Of a DNA stretch of 64,000 bases, positions 1 to 8,931 are shown one piece after another (the first letter of the stretch is position 1; every line of letters begins with the position of its first letter). A program made the position numbers and the translations under genes. The notes below the pieces were generated by a model that worked only from the letters and a program-made list of their open reading frames with translations, did no database searches and was not told the DNA's origin. This DNA comes from Methylococcales bacterium (GTDB lineage: Bacteria; Pseudomonadota; Gammaproteobacteria; Methylococcales; Methylomonadaceae), in contig JAPLRR010000042.1 of the NCBI GenBank assembly GCA_026399075.1, forward strand, positions 1 to 64,000, in the 5' to 3' direction.

Positions 1-139
1 CGGGGTCATGATGATCTCCTCGGAAAAACAGGGAACATTCCCTGATTTCCAAGGTAACCGTTTTTTTGAGTCAACCCAACAGAGTCATTAACCGAAATGC
101 TGAGGGGAACTGCCACCGCGTCAGCGGTTTAGTTCAACA

Positions 140-171
140 AAAATTATGCTCAGTTCGTTATTATGCTGAGT
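140..171 (+). repeat. Left terminal inverted repeat of RIT element
   Basis: Perfect 32-bp match to reverse complement of 3547-3578; contains internal imperfect direct repeat TTATGCTCAGTTCG / TTATGCTGAGTTCG. Confidence 0.9.
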
Positions 172-250
172 TCGCCTGTAGTCAACGGAAAAGCCGCATA
201 ACGGTGCGGTTTCCAGAACCACATGACTTATTTTAGCTCAACATAATAAT

Positions 251-1537
251 TTGGTGGTTTCCTGTAGGTTCTTTACTTACTACAGGAATAAAACCATGTT
301 TACTGAAACCCATCTGGCGGATCTTACCCATCTGGATTCGCTTGTCGATAATCCGCTCGGCAGCATTGCCGTCGCCTATGTTGAGGCATTAAATGCCCAG
401 CACTATGCACGGTTCACCATTGAGCGTTATGTTAATTGTGTAATTCATTTCGGTTGCTGGCTAAATGCCGAAGATGTGGAATTGCAAAGCATTAATCAGG
501 CGGTCATTCACCGCTACCTTCATGACCTGCTTTTGTTATCTTCCGCCACGTCTAGGGACCCCATTAAAATGGACAGGGCCGCGCTAAAGCATTTACTCGC
601 TTTTTTGCCACAACCATATTCAGTCATCACCAAAAGTCCAATAGAAGCGGAACTTGAACGATTTACTGATTACCTGCTGAATATTTGCGGTATGTCACCG
701 CAGACCTGTGTGAACCGTTGCCAGCATGTTGGTGCGTTTCTTAGTCATCGGTTTTGCTCAGAGGCGCCTGTTGTCGCGCAAATTTCGGGCGTTGATATTG
801 AGGCCTTTTTTCAACACATGGCTTTGAAATGGCGACCAGCATCACTGGCAGTTGTTGGTGCCAGTTTGCGCAGCTACTTTCGTTTCTGTGCTTTGCAAGG
901 CCACCCCGTCTCGGCATTGTCAGCCTTTATACCAAAGATTGCCTCCTGGTCACCTACAACCTTGCCAAAGGTACTGTCCGATGCCCAAGTCGATGCCTTT
1001 TTAAAGGTGTTCGATTACGCCGATCCAGTCGGTATGCGCGATTATGCCATCGCCCGTTGCTTGTTGGATATTGGGTTGCGTGGTCACGAGGTGACCTATT
1101 TAAAGCTAGATTCCGTTGACTGGCGGAACGCAACGCTAACCATCAGCAGCAATAAGAGTAAACGCGTGCAGCAATTGCCACTCCCTGTATCCACGGGGCA
1201 AGCTATCGCACACTATCTGTTTAATGGCCGACCGCTGACATTAAGCCGAATTCTGTTTGTCAGGCATAGAGCCCCTTTTGATCAGCCGTTATCTGTACCC
1301 GCCATTCGTAATGCAATGAATCGTGCGTTTGTTCGTTGTGGTCTGCGCAATCAATTTTGTAATACTCATGTTCTACGCTCAACCACCGCGACACGTTTAC
1401 AAAAGGCGGGCGCGTCCATCAAGGAAATTGCAGACTTGCTGAGGCATCAAAGCCTTGATACTGCAAAGGCCTATGCCCGAGTCGATTTTGAACGCTTACG
1501 GGCTGTGGCGTTACCTTGGCCGGGGAGTTCCTCATGA
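251..1537 (+). CDS. Tyrosine recombinase, RIT subunit A
   Basis: C-terminal motifs GLRGHEV ... HVLRSTTATRL ... LLRHQSLDTAKAYARV fit the R-HxxR-H-Y catalytic layout; overlaps next ORF. The true start may be the ATG at 296 (MFTETHLADL). Confidence 0.85.
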   Translation: MVVSCRFFTYYRNKTMFTETHLADLTHLDSLVDNPLGSIAVAYVEALNAQHYARFTIERYVNCVIHFGCWLNAEDVELQSINQAVIHRYLHDLLLLSSATSRDPIKMDRAALKHLLAFLPQPYSVITKSPIEAELERFTDYLLNICGMSPQTCVNRCQHVGAFLSHRFCSEAPVVAQISGVDIEAFFQHMALKWRPASLAVVGASLRSYFRFCALQGHPVSALSAFIPKIASWSPTTLPKVLSDAQVDAFLKVFDYADPVGMRDYAIARCLLDIGLRGHEVTYLKLDSVDWRNATLTISSNKSKRVQQLPLPVSTGQAIAHYLFNGRPLTLSRILFVRHRAPFDQPLSVPAIRNAMNRAFVRCGLRNQFCNTHVLRSTTATRLQKAGASIKEIADLLRHQSLDTAKAYARVDFERLRAVALPWPGSSS

Positions 1538-2484
1538 ACGCCTCTAATTTTTGGCTGTTACGGGTTGAGGCGTACTTAGCCCAACGACATAGCCTTGGTT
1601 ATAAACTGACTATTGATGAAACCGTCCTAAAAGGCTTCGCCCGCTTTGCTGATGCCAGCGGCGATCAGCAAAGCCTGACGATGGCCCTTGCCATGCAATG
1701 GGCTCAAGATTCAAAACGGGATCATCCCATCACCCGAGCGCGGCGCATTGAAGTTTTACGCGGATTTGCCCGATTCTGCCAGCGGCTTGATCCGTTCACG
1801 GAGATTCCCCCATCAGGATTGTTTGGATCGGCCCACCGACGACTTATTCCGCATATCTATACTGAAGCCGAACTAATTGCACTCCTCAATGCAACCGATA
1901 AGCTCGTATCCCGACACGGCTTACGTCCCGCCACCTGCCGCACTATTTTCGGACTACTGGCCTCAAGCGGGCTGCGCATTTCAGAAGCGACCTCGCTAAC
2001 CCGTAACGATGTTGATCTTGATGCCGGTGTGCTCTGTATCCATGACGCCAAGTTTCTTAAGAGCCGCTGGGTGCCACTGCATCCGAGCACCACCCAATCG
2101 CTAAAAGACTACGCCCAGTTACGTGATCAGATCCTATCTCATCCCGTCTGCAATCGGTTTTTTTTGTCCGACGAAGGTCAGCCGGTTAAGCGGGCAAACA
2201 TCCTGTATACCTTACATTCGATTTGCCGACAACTTGGCTGGAAACCCCGTGGCGATTATGTACATCACCGACTGCATGATTTGCGGCACACTTTCATTGT
2301 CCGTAGCCTGTTGAGATTTTACCAACAGGGCATTGATGTTGACCATGCTGTGCTTGCGTTATCAACTTATGTCGGACACGCGCGGGTCAGCGATACCTAT
2401 TGGTATTTCACCGGTATTCCGGAATTGATGTCCATCGCTGCCGAACGTTTCCAACGATACGCGCAGGAGGTCAGTCATGAATAG
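1516..2484 (+). CDS. Tyrosine recombinase, RIT subunit B
   Basis: SGLRISEATSL ... LHDLRHTFIV ... VGHARVSDTYWYF; overlaps both neighbours. True start probably the ATG at 1534. Confidence 0.85.
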   Translation: MAGEFLMNASNFWLLRVEAYLAQRHSLGYKLTIDETVLKGFARFADASGDQQSLTMALAMQWAQDSKRDHPITRARRIEVLRGFARFCQRLDPFTEIPPSGLFGSAHRRLIPHIYTEAELIALLNATDKLVSRHGLRPATCRTIFGLLASSGLRISEATSLTRNDVDLDAGVLCIHDAKFLKSRWVPLHPSTTQSLKDYAQLRDQILSHPVCNRFFLSDEGQPVKRANILYTLHSICRQLGWKPRGDYVHHRLHDLRHTFIVRSLLRFYQQGIDVDHAVLALSTYVGHARVSDTYWYFTGIPELMSIAAERFQRYAQEVSHE

Positions 2485-3490
2485 CCTGCTGACTAATCCA
2501 GCTGAATTTGCCGCGTTGGTTCAGCGCTTTTTTACTGAACGATTACTACAACAGAAAAATGCAAGTCCCAGAACAATCGCAGCTTACCGTGATACCTTCC
2601 GAATGCTCTTGTGTTATGCCGAACGTGAAATAGGTAGGCCACCTACCAAACTTGCTCTAATCGACTTTGATGTGTGCTTGATACTCAAGTTCTTGGCATA
2701 CCTTGAATCCGAACGCCACAACACGGTGAGAACTCGTAATGCCCGTTTGGCGACCATACGGGCTTTTGCCCATTATGTGGCTTTGCAATGCCCGGAAGCC
2801 TTGCTACTGACCCAGCAGATTCAGGCAATTCCGATGAAGCGCTTTGAAAAACCACTGCTGGGCTTCCTGTCGCGTGAGGAAATGCAAGCTTTGCTGGACG
2901 CGCCCGATAAACAAACCTGGTGCGGCTGTCGGGATCGTATTTTGTTAACACTGCTTTATAACACCGGCGCTCGAGTATCGGAATTGATTGGTATTCGGGT
3001 GGCCGATGTTGAACTAGCCGTATCACCTTCTGTGCGCCTGCATGGTAAGGGCCGCAAACAACGGACTGTACCTCTATGGAAAGAGACCGCCGCCAAAATA
3101 CGGCAGTGGCTGGTATTCGCCAATTTGAAGCCTGAACAAGCTTTAGTGCCGACTCGTCAAGGCTTACCCATGACGCGCTCAAATGTAGCCGAACGGATTG
3201 CCCTGGCAGTCAATCTGGCGGCGAACCAATGCCCACAGTTGCAAGGTCGTTGCGTAACGCCGCATACTTTACGTCATACTACGGCCATGCACTTACTGCA
3301 AGCTGGTGTAGACATCACTATCATTGCTTTATGGCTGGGTCATGAAAGCCCTGTGACCACTCACGGTTACATTGAGGCAGATCTATCCATGAAGGAGCGG
3401 GCGCTGGCTACCATAGCACTACCACCAGAGATTGGGCAAGTGCGCTACCACCCATCGGATGACCTTTTAAAGTTCTTGGAGAACCTTTAA
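2477..3490 (+). CDS. Tyrosine recombinase, RIT subunit C
   Basis: TGARVSELIGI ... TPHTLRHTTAMHLLQAG ... LGHESPVTTHGYIEAD. Confidence 0.87.
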   Translation: MNSLLTNPAEFAALVQRFFTERLLQQKNASPRTIAAYRDTFRMLLCYAEREIGRPPTKLALIDFDVCLILKFLAYLESERHNTVRTRNARLATIRAFAHYVALQCPEALLLTQQIQAIPMKRFEKPLLGFLSREEMQALLDAPDKQTWCGCRDRILLTLLYNTGARVSELIGIRVADVELAVSPSVRLHGKGRKQRTVPLWKETAAKIRQWLVFANLKPEQALVPTRQGLPMTRSNVAERIALAVNLAANQCPQLQGRCVTPHTLRHTTAMHLLQAGVDITIIALWLGHESPVTTHGYIEADLSMKERALATIALPPEIGQVRYHPSDDLLKFLENL

Positions 3491-3546
3491 AATTATGCAA
3501 AGTCGGCAGCGTGGAAAGCCAGGTGCGCTGTCGGCTCCCGATATTT

Positions 3547-3578
3547 ACTCAGCATAATAACGAACTGAGCATAATTTT
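3547..3578 (-). repeat. Right terminal inverted repeat of RIT element
   Basis: Reverse complement of 140-171. Confidence 0.9.
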
Positions 3579-4181
3579 ATCTCTATATGGTTGAGGACAT
3601 CTATAGCCGTTACAGCATCATATGGGATGTGCATGAATCTGAGTCGGGCGACTTGGCTGCCGATCTGTTTGAAAAAGCCATATGGCGTGAACACTTACAT
3701 GACCAAAAGCCGGTTTTACATAGCGATAATGGTAGTCCAATGAAATCATTTACTTTACGCGCTAAACTGGAAAATCTTGGCGTGACAACCTCCTTTAGCC
3801 GTCCACGAGTCAGTGATGATAATGCGTATGTTGAATCATTTTTTAGAACTTTAAAATACGGCCCGACATGGCCTTCTAAAGGGTTTTCCACTTTAGATGA
3901 AGAGGCAATGGGTGCAAAAGTTTATGCACTGGTATAACAACGAACATCAGCACAGCAAGATACAGTATGTCACGCCATCTCAACGTCATAGAGGGGAGGA
4001 CAAAGATATTCTTGCCAAGCGTTCAATCGTTTATACCCATGCTAAGGCTAAAAACCCAAAAAGATGGTCTGGAGACATTCGTGATTGGACACCTGTCGGT
4101 GATGCAGCACTTAATCCTGATCAAATCACTAAAGAAAAATTGAAGAAAGTAGCTTAACTTTTTGCGACAATTATGTTGACA
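3579..4181 (+). pseudogene. IS3-family OrfB (rve integrase core) remnant, 5'-truncated and frameshifted, with right IS end
   Basis: MVEDIYSRYSIIWDVHESES...LHSDNGSPMKSFTL...FSRPRVSDDNAYVESFFRTLKY then frame change to WVQKFMHWYNNEHQHSKIQYVTPSQRH; right end cttaactttttgcgacaattatgttgaca resembles an IS3-type terminus. Confidence 0.85.
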
Positions 4182-4409
4182 AACATCGACAAGCCGATAA
4201 AGAATGTTGTACGGAAAGCCTATAACCCGGTAACGGCGAATAGCGGGAGGAAACTCAACCTTATAACGATTTGGAGTTTCACAAACCTTTGCCATTGAAG
4301 AAATAAAAGCAGTGAGGTAACGCTTACCAAGACCTTCCTGACGGGATTCATAATAAGCCACATGCTCAAGAAGTTCTGCACGTGCCGTTGGATTAAAAAA
4401 ATAATTCAC
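4182..4409 (-). pseudogene. ParE/RelE-type toxin, C-terminus lost at IS3 junction
   Basis: MNYFFNPTARAELLEHVAYYESRQEGLGKRYLTAFISSM...PPAIRRYRVIGFPYNILYRLVD; ORF then runs into IS sequence (CQHNCRKKL...). Confidence 0.72.
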
Positions 4410-4630
4410 TTGAGAAGCGCATGAGCTTCTCGGAGCACTACATCACTAGAGATGCGCTGAACTAATCCTTGGTCAAGTTCACTAGCGCGAAGTGCTGCTT
4501 CTTGAAACCAAAGATGTTCAATTTCGGCTTCTGATAGAGCATCAAGACTAGACAATAATTGCTCAGCCAAGTGCGCACTTTCTTGAAGAGGGAGGGAAAG
4601 TGCTTCATTACGGATTGCTTCAATGTTCAT
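4406..4630 (-). CDS. Addiction-module antitoxin partner of the truncated ParE-like toxin
   Basis: MNIEAIRNEALSLPLQESAHLAEQLLSSLD...EIEHLWFQEAALRASELDQG; 4-bp overlap with toxin ORF. Confidence 0.75.
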   Translation of the reverse strand: MNIEAIRNEALSLPLQESAHLAEQLLSSLDALSEAEIEHLWFQEAALRASELDQGLVQRISSDVVLREAHALLK

Positions 4631-5118
4631 TTGATTATTACCATTTATCTTAAAATAGTCTTATCTGAAAGTTAGCAATTATTGTAACAGGGGGCATGTC
4701 TATTGTGCTTTGGGCAGCTAAACCCCCGCTAAAAAAACTAAAACGATACCTGCCGCCGCGTCTATAGCCGCTATCCCTGTTGCTATTTGAACAACTTCGC
4801 CTGTCTCTGTATTTAATTCAAGCAGTATCCAATGATAAAACGGCAGCGGCAAAACCACAAATCAATGCCATATTTGGGTATCCGAATTCACATTGCCATT
4901 GGATTTATCCGAAGCCATTGCCGAGTCCGTACATTGAAATGTCGGGCACGAAAAGCATGTGCCCGACTATCTGGCTGGCTTAATGGCAGTGAAGCAGGGC
5001 TTGGGAACGAGAAATTCTTTTATTTTGTGTCAAACGTAAGGCCTGACCCCGTTTGCGTTGTTTTGTGTCAAACGTAAGGCCTGAACCCGTTTGCGTGACC
5101 CCGTTTGCGCAGTTATTT

Positions 5119-5140
5119 CCGCTGGAACGTTGAGTTAGAC
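5119..5140. repeat. Half attC-like site
   Basis: ccgctggaacgttgagttagac is a near-exact copy of one arm of the site at 5199-5259; opposite arm not found nearby. Confidence 0.45.
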
Positions 5141-5198
5141 ATTTAAGTTTACTCTGACCCCAGTTATTGTTGATTCCATGTGTTACCTCTTGGAAAGC

Positions 5199-5259
5199 TC
5201 TAACGCAAAGTTCAGCGGGCGAAGCGTAAGCGAAGCTCCGCTGGAACGTTGAGTTAGGC
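5199..5259. other. attC-like integron recombination site
   Basis: Imperfect palindrome ctctaacgcaaagttcagcgggcgaagcgtaagcgaagctccgctggaacgttgagttaggc with TAAC/GTTA core ends and interrupted complementary arms. Confidence 0.7.
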
Positions 5260-5315
5260 GTGGCAACTCGATTGATGCGCTCATACCAGATTCCTTAGTA
5301 TTGCACTTAGGTTAT

Positions 5316-5828
5316 TTAAGGAAATGTCGGCATTCGAAGGAGATAAACAGTCGCTATAACTACTGCTATCAGCAGAACAACCAGCAGCAAGAGTATGGCA
5401 ACAGTATTTGGCAACTGTCTCAGCCTTTCCTCTAAGGCTGTTTGGCAAATTAGTGCAATTGGCAACGAAACCAAGGTAGAGAGCAGAAACAGCGTACAGA
5501 ATAATCCGATTCGTTCAAATTCACTCAACAGTGTGAAATTTGAAACTACGATGAGAAATGCAATGGTCAGAATCCAACTGACAATCTCTACCGTCACGAG
5601 CAACTTACTTGAAGAACCCCGCCCTAGTTTCGAGAGAAACCGAAAAAGGAGATAACTGGTACTCGCAAGCAGTGGGGGTAACGTTAGAAATGAGAACGCG
5701 GGGGCAAATCCAGTAAGCGCACCGATTGAGATATAAGCCAACGGGCAAAGCACGAGACCTAAAACACAAGTAGAAAGTCCGAGTTTGGGTAGTTTGTAGC
5801 CAGCAACCTCATTCTGTTGGAGCTTCAT
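5316..5828 (-). CDS. Small multi-pass membrane protein, probable integron cassette gene
   Basis: 170 aa with about four hydrophobic segments; overlaps the end of the upstream gene. Confidence 0.6.
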   Translation of the reverse strand: MKLQQNEVAGYKLPKLGLSTCVLGLVLCPLAYISIGALTGFAPAFSFLTLPPLLASTSYLLFRFLSKLGRGSSSKLLVTVEIVSWILTIAFLIVVSNFTLLSEFERIGLFCTLFLLSTLVSLPIALICQTALEERLRQLPNTVAILLLLVVLLIAVVIATVYLLRMPTFP

Positions 5829-6684
5829 AGGTTCTCTCCAAGATAATTCGCGTTACTAGGGGGGTGTAGCCATGCTGATGTTGCAGTTGCCACCATGCGG
5901 TAATTCCGATGGCTGCGTTCGATGAAAAGATGGAATCTGACGGTGCTCCGAATTCATTGAGATCATCGTCATCCAACCCAAAAACGTCATAAAAGATGAA
6001 CTTTAGCGTAATGCAATATTTCTTAGCTGCCTTGTCGTAGTTATAGTGCGTTGCTACTACATAGACGTATTGCACACCATGGATCATGAGACCCAGTCCG
6101 TTGTTGAAATCTTCGGTAGAAAATACCTTATTGCCCAGATTGAAAGCTGGCACTCCGAGACCAGTAGGCATGTACATCTTCGTAATGTCCCAATTGGCTT
6201 TTTGAAGTGCTTGGTGAATGCGGGTTTTTCCGATAGTTTTATTGACCGAGTTCGGAGCAGAAAGGGCTACATCGCAAAAGTAATTTATGTTCGGATGGGA
6301 ATTCGCGGCAGCATTGAGAGAGGCATCATCGAAGTAGGTAACCAATCTACATGTGTCTGTCAAAAAAGCATCAAACAATCTCTTAGCCATTCCGCTCGTG
6401 TCGCCGCTCGCAAAGATCGATAGCAATTTTCTCATTTTGGGCTTTAGCACCGCTGGTGTGCTTCCAACATCCTGTTTTTTGGGTGCTATTCGACCGAAAG
6501 CACTAGTAATATCTTGCCCGTATTTTGGTGCGGCGATTCCTGGAAGATTGATGTCGTCTGAAAACGGTGTCGTGGGTGTAAGATAGGCATCTTGCGCAAT
6601 CGCAACTAGCCGTGGACGAAGCAAGGGGTATTGTGAGCAGCTAGGAGGCATTTTTTCTCTCTTTTTTATATGGTTACGCCTCAT
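5809..6684 (-). CDS. Hypothetical protein resembling DUF6402 (tentative), probable first integron cassette gene
   Basis: Hallmark stretch ITLKFIFYDVFGLDDDDLNEFGAPSD recalls DUF6402. Start at 6684 (MRRNHIKK) or 6651 (MPPSCSQ) preferred, because the ORF extension to 6756 overlaps the putative attI core. Confidence 0.55.
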   Translation of the reverse strand: MRRNHIKKREKMPPSCSQYPLLRPRLVAIAQDAYLTPTTPFSDDINLPGIAAPKYGQDITSAFGRIAPKKQDVGSTPAVLKPKMRKLLSIFASGDTSGMAKRLFDAFLTDTCRLVTYFDDASLNAAANSHPNINYFCDVALSAPNSVNKTIGKTRIHQALQKANWDITKMYMPTGLGVPAFNLGNKVFSTEDFNNGLGLMIHGVQYVYVVATHYNYDKAAKKYCITLKFIFYDVFGLDDDDLNEFGAPSDSIFSSNAAIGITAWWQLQHQHGYTPLVTRIILERTYEAPTE

Positions 6685-6722
6685 GAAGAAGACACGAGGA
6701 AGGAATTGCTCCGACAGCGAAA

Positions 6723-6790
6723 GCCTAACTATAATTAGACATCCTATTCGACGCAAAACATTACGTCATTCATTTGTCTAAACGTTTTTA
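6723..6790 (-). other. Putative attI region
   Basis: On the minus strand GTCTAATTATAGTTAGGC, a GTTRRRY core, sits between the divergent intI gene and the first cassette gene. Confidence 0.45.
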
Positions 6791-6848
6791 AAATGTAAAA
6801 TCATTTTCAAATCATTTACATGTCAGATTCTAGTCCAGCCTAAAATAA

Positions 6849-7841
6849 ATGCAAGACCCATCAAAAAATAACCCTACATTTTTACAGAAATTACTCGACC
6901 AAGTACGCGGAAAAATCCGTTTGAAGCATTACAGTATCCGCACTGAGCAAGCGTATACAGACTGGATTAGGCGCTTTATTTTGTATCATGATAATAAGCA
7001 TCCGCGTGATATGGGCGCGGCGGAGGTTGGGCAGTTTTTAACGCATTTGGCGGTGGAGGGGCAGGTTGCGGCCTCTACGCAAAATCAGGCGAAGAGTGCT
7101 TTGTTGTTCCTTTACAAAGAGGTGTTGGAAGTCGAATTGCCGGGGCTGGATAATGTCGAGCAAGCGAAAGTGCCCAAGCGCTTGCCGATAGTGTTAAACC
7201 GCGATGAAGTTCAGGCTATTTTAGCTAGGCTCAGCGGGACTAATTGGCTGGTTGCCAGTTTGTTGTATGGGACCGGGATGCGGATTTTGGAATGTTTGCG
7301 CTTACGTGTGCAAGATGTGGACCTGACGCGGCGCGAGATTTTGATCCGTGACGGCAAGGGTTTTAAGGATCGGCTGACGATGCTGCCCATGACGTTGGTA
7401 GCACCGTTGCAAGCGCATTTGCTTAAGGTGCGCGGGCTACATGAGACTGACCTTGGGCAGGGTTTCGGTGAGGTATATATGCCTTACGCGTTGGAGCGCA
7501 AATACCCTCATGCCGCTAGTGCCTGGAGTTAGCAGTATGTGTTTCCGGCGGCTAAATTGTCTACCGACCCGCATAGCGGCAAAGTGCGCCGCCATCATGT
7601 CACCGAACAGGCGATACAACGGGCGGTTAAGCAAGCCGTGCGGGCGGCGGATTTGGTTAAGGCCGCCACGCCGCATACCTTCCGGCATTCGTTCGCCACC
7701 CATTTGTTGGAGGGCGGTTATGACATCCGTACTGTACAAGAGTTGTTGGGCCATGCCGATGTCAGCACCACGATGATTTATACCCATGTGTTGAACAAGG
7801 GGGGCAAAGGTGTGACTAGCCCGTTGGATGTGTTGGTTTAG
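6849..7841 (+). pseudogene. intI: Integron integrase IntI, interrupted by one in-frame amber codon (TAG, 7530-7532)
   Basis: 6849..7532 and 7539..7841 are in the same frame. ...[36 protein letters not shown]...[54 protein letters not shown] carries the IntI-specific ALxRKYPxA...QYVFPA patch and catalytic motifs. Confidence 0.88.
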
Positions 7842-7964
7842 GTATGCTTCAAATGACCAATCGTTGAGTTTTTCATAGTACGCAGGGGTGGCTAATGCGG
7901 CTTTTATGAATTACTTAAAGGTGATACAGGACTCACCTGAAACCCAGAAATCAATGTTTGATTT

Positions 7965-7998
7965 CCCTCACCCCAACCCTCTCCCTGAGGGAGAGGGG
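7965..7998. repeat. REP-like palindromic intergenic sequence
   Basis: ccctcaccccaaccctctccctgagggagagggg, with inverted complementarity CTCTCCCT/AGGGAGAG. Confidence 0.55.
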
Positions 7999-8064
7999 GC
8001 TTTAGCTGGGTGCAACTTAATGTTTAATAGCCCTTGTGCGTAAACTTTTGGCTCTGGAAAGGGC

Positions 8065-8907
8065 TTATTCCGCAACCAAAGTCTCTATCCTAAAACTGCC
8101 CGCCCCATCTATCCCTAAAACATCAGCCAAATAAGGCAGGACTTGCTGCATATCCGCCGCTAAAGTCCATGGTGGGTTGACTACGATTAGGCCACTGGCG
8201 GTCATGCCGTGTTCTTCGCTGTCGGTTTTGATGCCTAATTCAAATAACTGCACATTTTTTAGACCTGAGTTTTTAATGGCTAGTTCCAGTTGTTGGTTGC
8301 GGCGGCGTTCCACCACCGGATACCACAGTGCATAAGTGCCTGTGGCAAAGCGTTTGTGTTGTTGCCGTAGGGTGTCCACCACCTGGGTGTAATCGGTTTT
8401 TATTTCATAAGAGGGGTCGATAAGCACCACGCCCCGATGTTCTTTGGGCGGCAGCAAGCCTAAGGCTCCTTTTAAGCCGTCGGCATGGAAGGTTTTGATG
8501 CGTTTGTCCCTGCCGACTGTGGCTTGTAACTGGCCGATTTCTGTGGGGTGCAGTTCGTATAAAAACAGGCGGTCAGCGCTGCGTAAATAGTGTTTGATGA
8601 TTAAGGGCGAGCCGGGATAACGGTTTAAGTCTGCCGTGCCGTTAAAATCTTTGATGAGTGCCACATAGCGCGCCACGCTGTCGGGTAGGTCATTGCGTTG
8701 CCATAATTTGGCGATGCCGTTGTCAAATTCACGGTTTTTTAGGGCGTAGTCTTCGGTCAGCGTATAGCTGCCTGGGCCTGCGTGGGTGTCTATGCCGCAC
8801 CAAGGTTTGTCTTTTTTGCAGAGGTATTCAAGCAGCTGCATCAAAACGAGGTGTTTTAACACATCGGCAAAATTGCTGGCATGGAAGGCGTGGCGGTAGC
8901 TGAGCAT
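8065..8907 (-). CDS. rlmJ: 23S rRNA (adenine-N6)-methyltransferase RlmJ
   Basis: MLSYRHAFHASNFADVLKHLVLMQLLEYL...DTHAGPGSYTL...GVVLIDPSYE...ALWYPVVERR. Confidence 0.92.
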   Translation of the reverse strand: MLSYRHAFHASNFADVLKHLVLMQLLEYLCKKDKPWCGIDTHAGPGSYTLTEDYALKNREFDNGIAKLWQRNDLPDSVARYVALIKDFNGTADLNRYPGSPLIIKHYLRSADRLFLYELHPTEIGQLQATVGRDKRIKTFHADGLKGALGLLPPKEHRGVVLIDPSYEIKTDYTQVVDTLRQQHKRFATGTYALWYPVVERRRNQQLELAIKNSGLKNVQLFELGIKTDSEEHGMTASGLIVVNPPWTLAADMQQVLPYLADVLGIDGAGSFRIETLVAE

Positions 8908-8931
8908 GGGAAAGCCTGGGTGTATAGTTTG

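Larger units (their letters stand above)
140..3578. mobile_element. RIT (recombinase-in-trio) element bounded by 32-bp perfect terminal inverted repeats
   Basis: aaaattatgctcagttcgttattatgctgagt at 140-171 is the exact reverse complement of 3547-3578; three overlapping co-directional tyrosine recombinase ORFs lie between. Confidence 0.88.

Noticed and set aside
4680-4900. Possible small membrane ORF remnant on the minus strand (…ILLELNTETGEVVQIATGIAAIDAAAGIVLVFLAGV)
   Set aside because: Needs a frameshift to join an ATG start; could be a cassette relic but support is too weak.
6685-6756. N-terminal extension of the 5809..6756 ORF
   Set aside because: Extension overlaps the putative attI core and encodes an unlikely leader; internal ATGs at 6684 or 6651 are better starts.
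7437-7787. 116-aa minus-strand ORF inside intI
   Set aside because: Overlaps the intI pseudogene; no recognisable domain.
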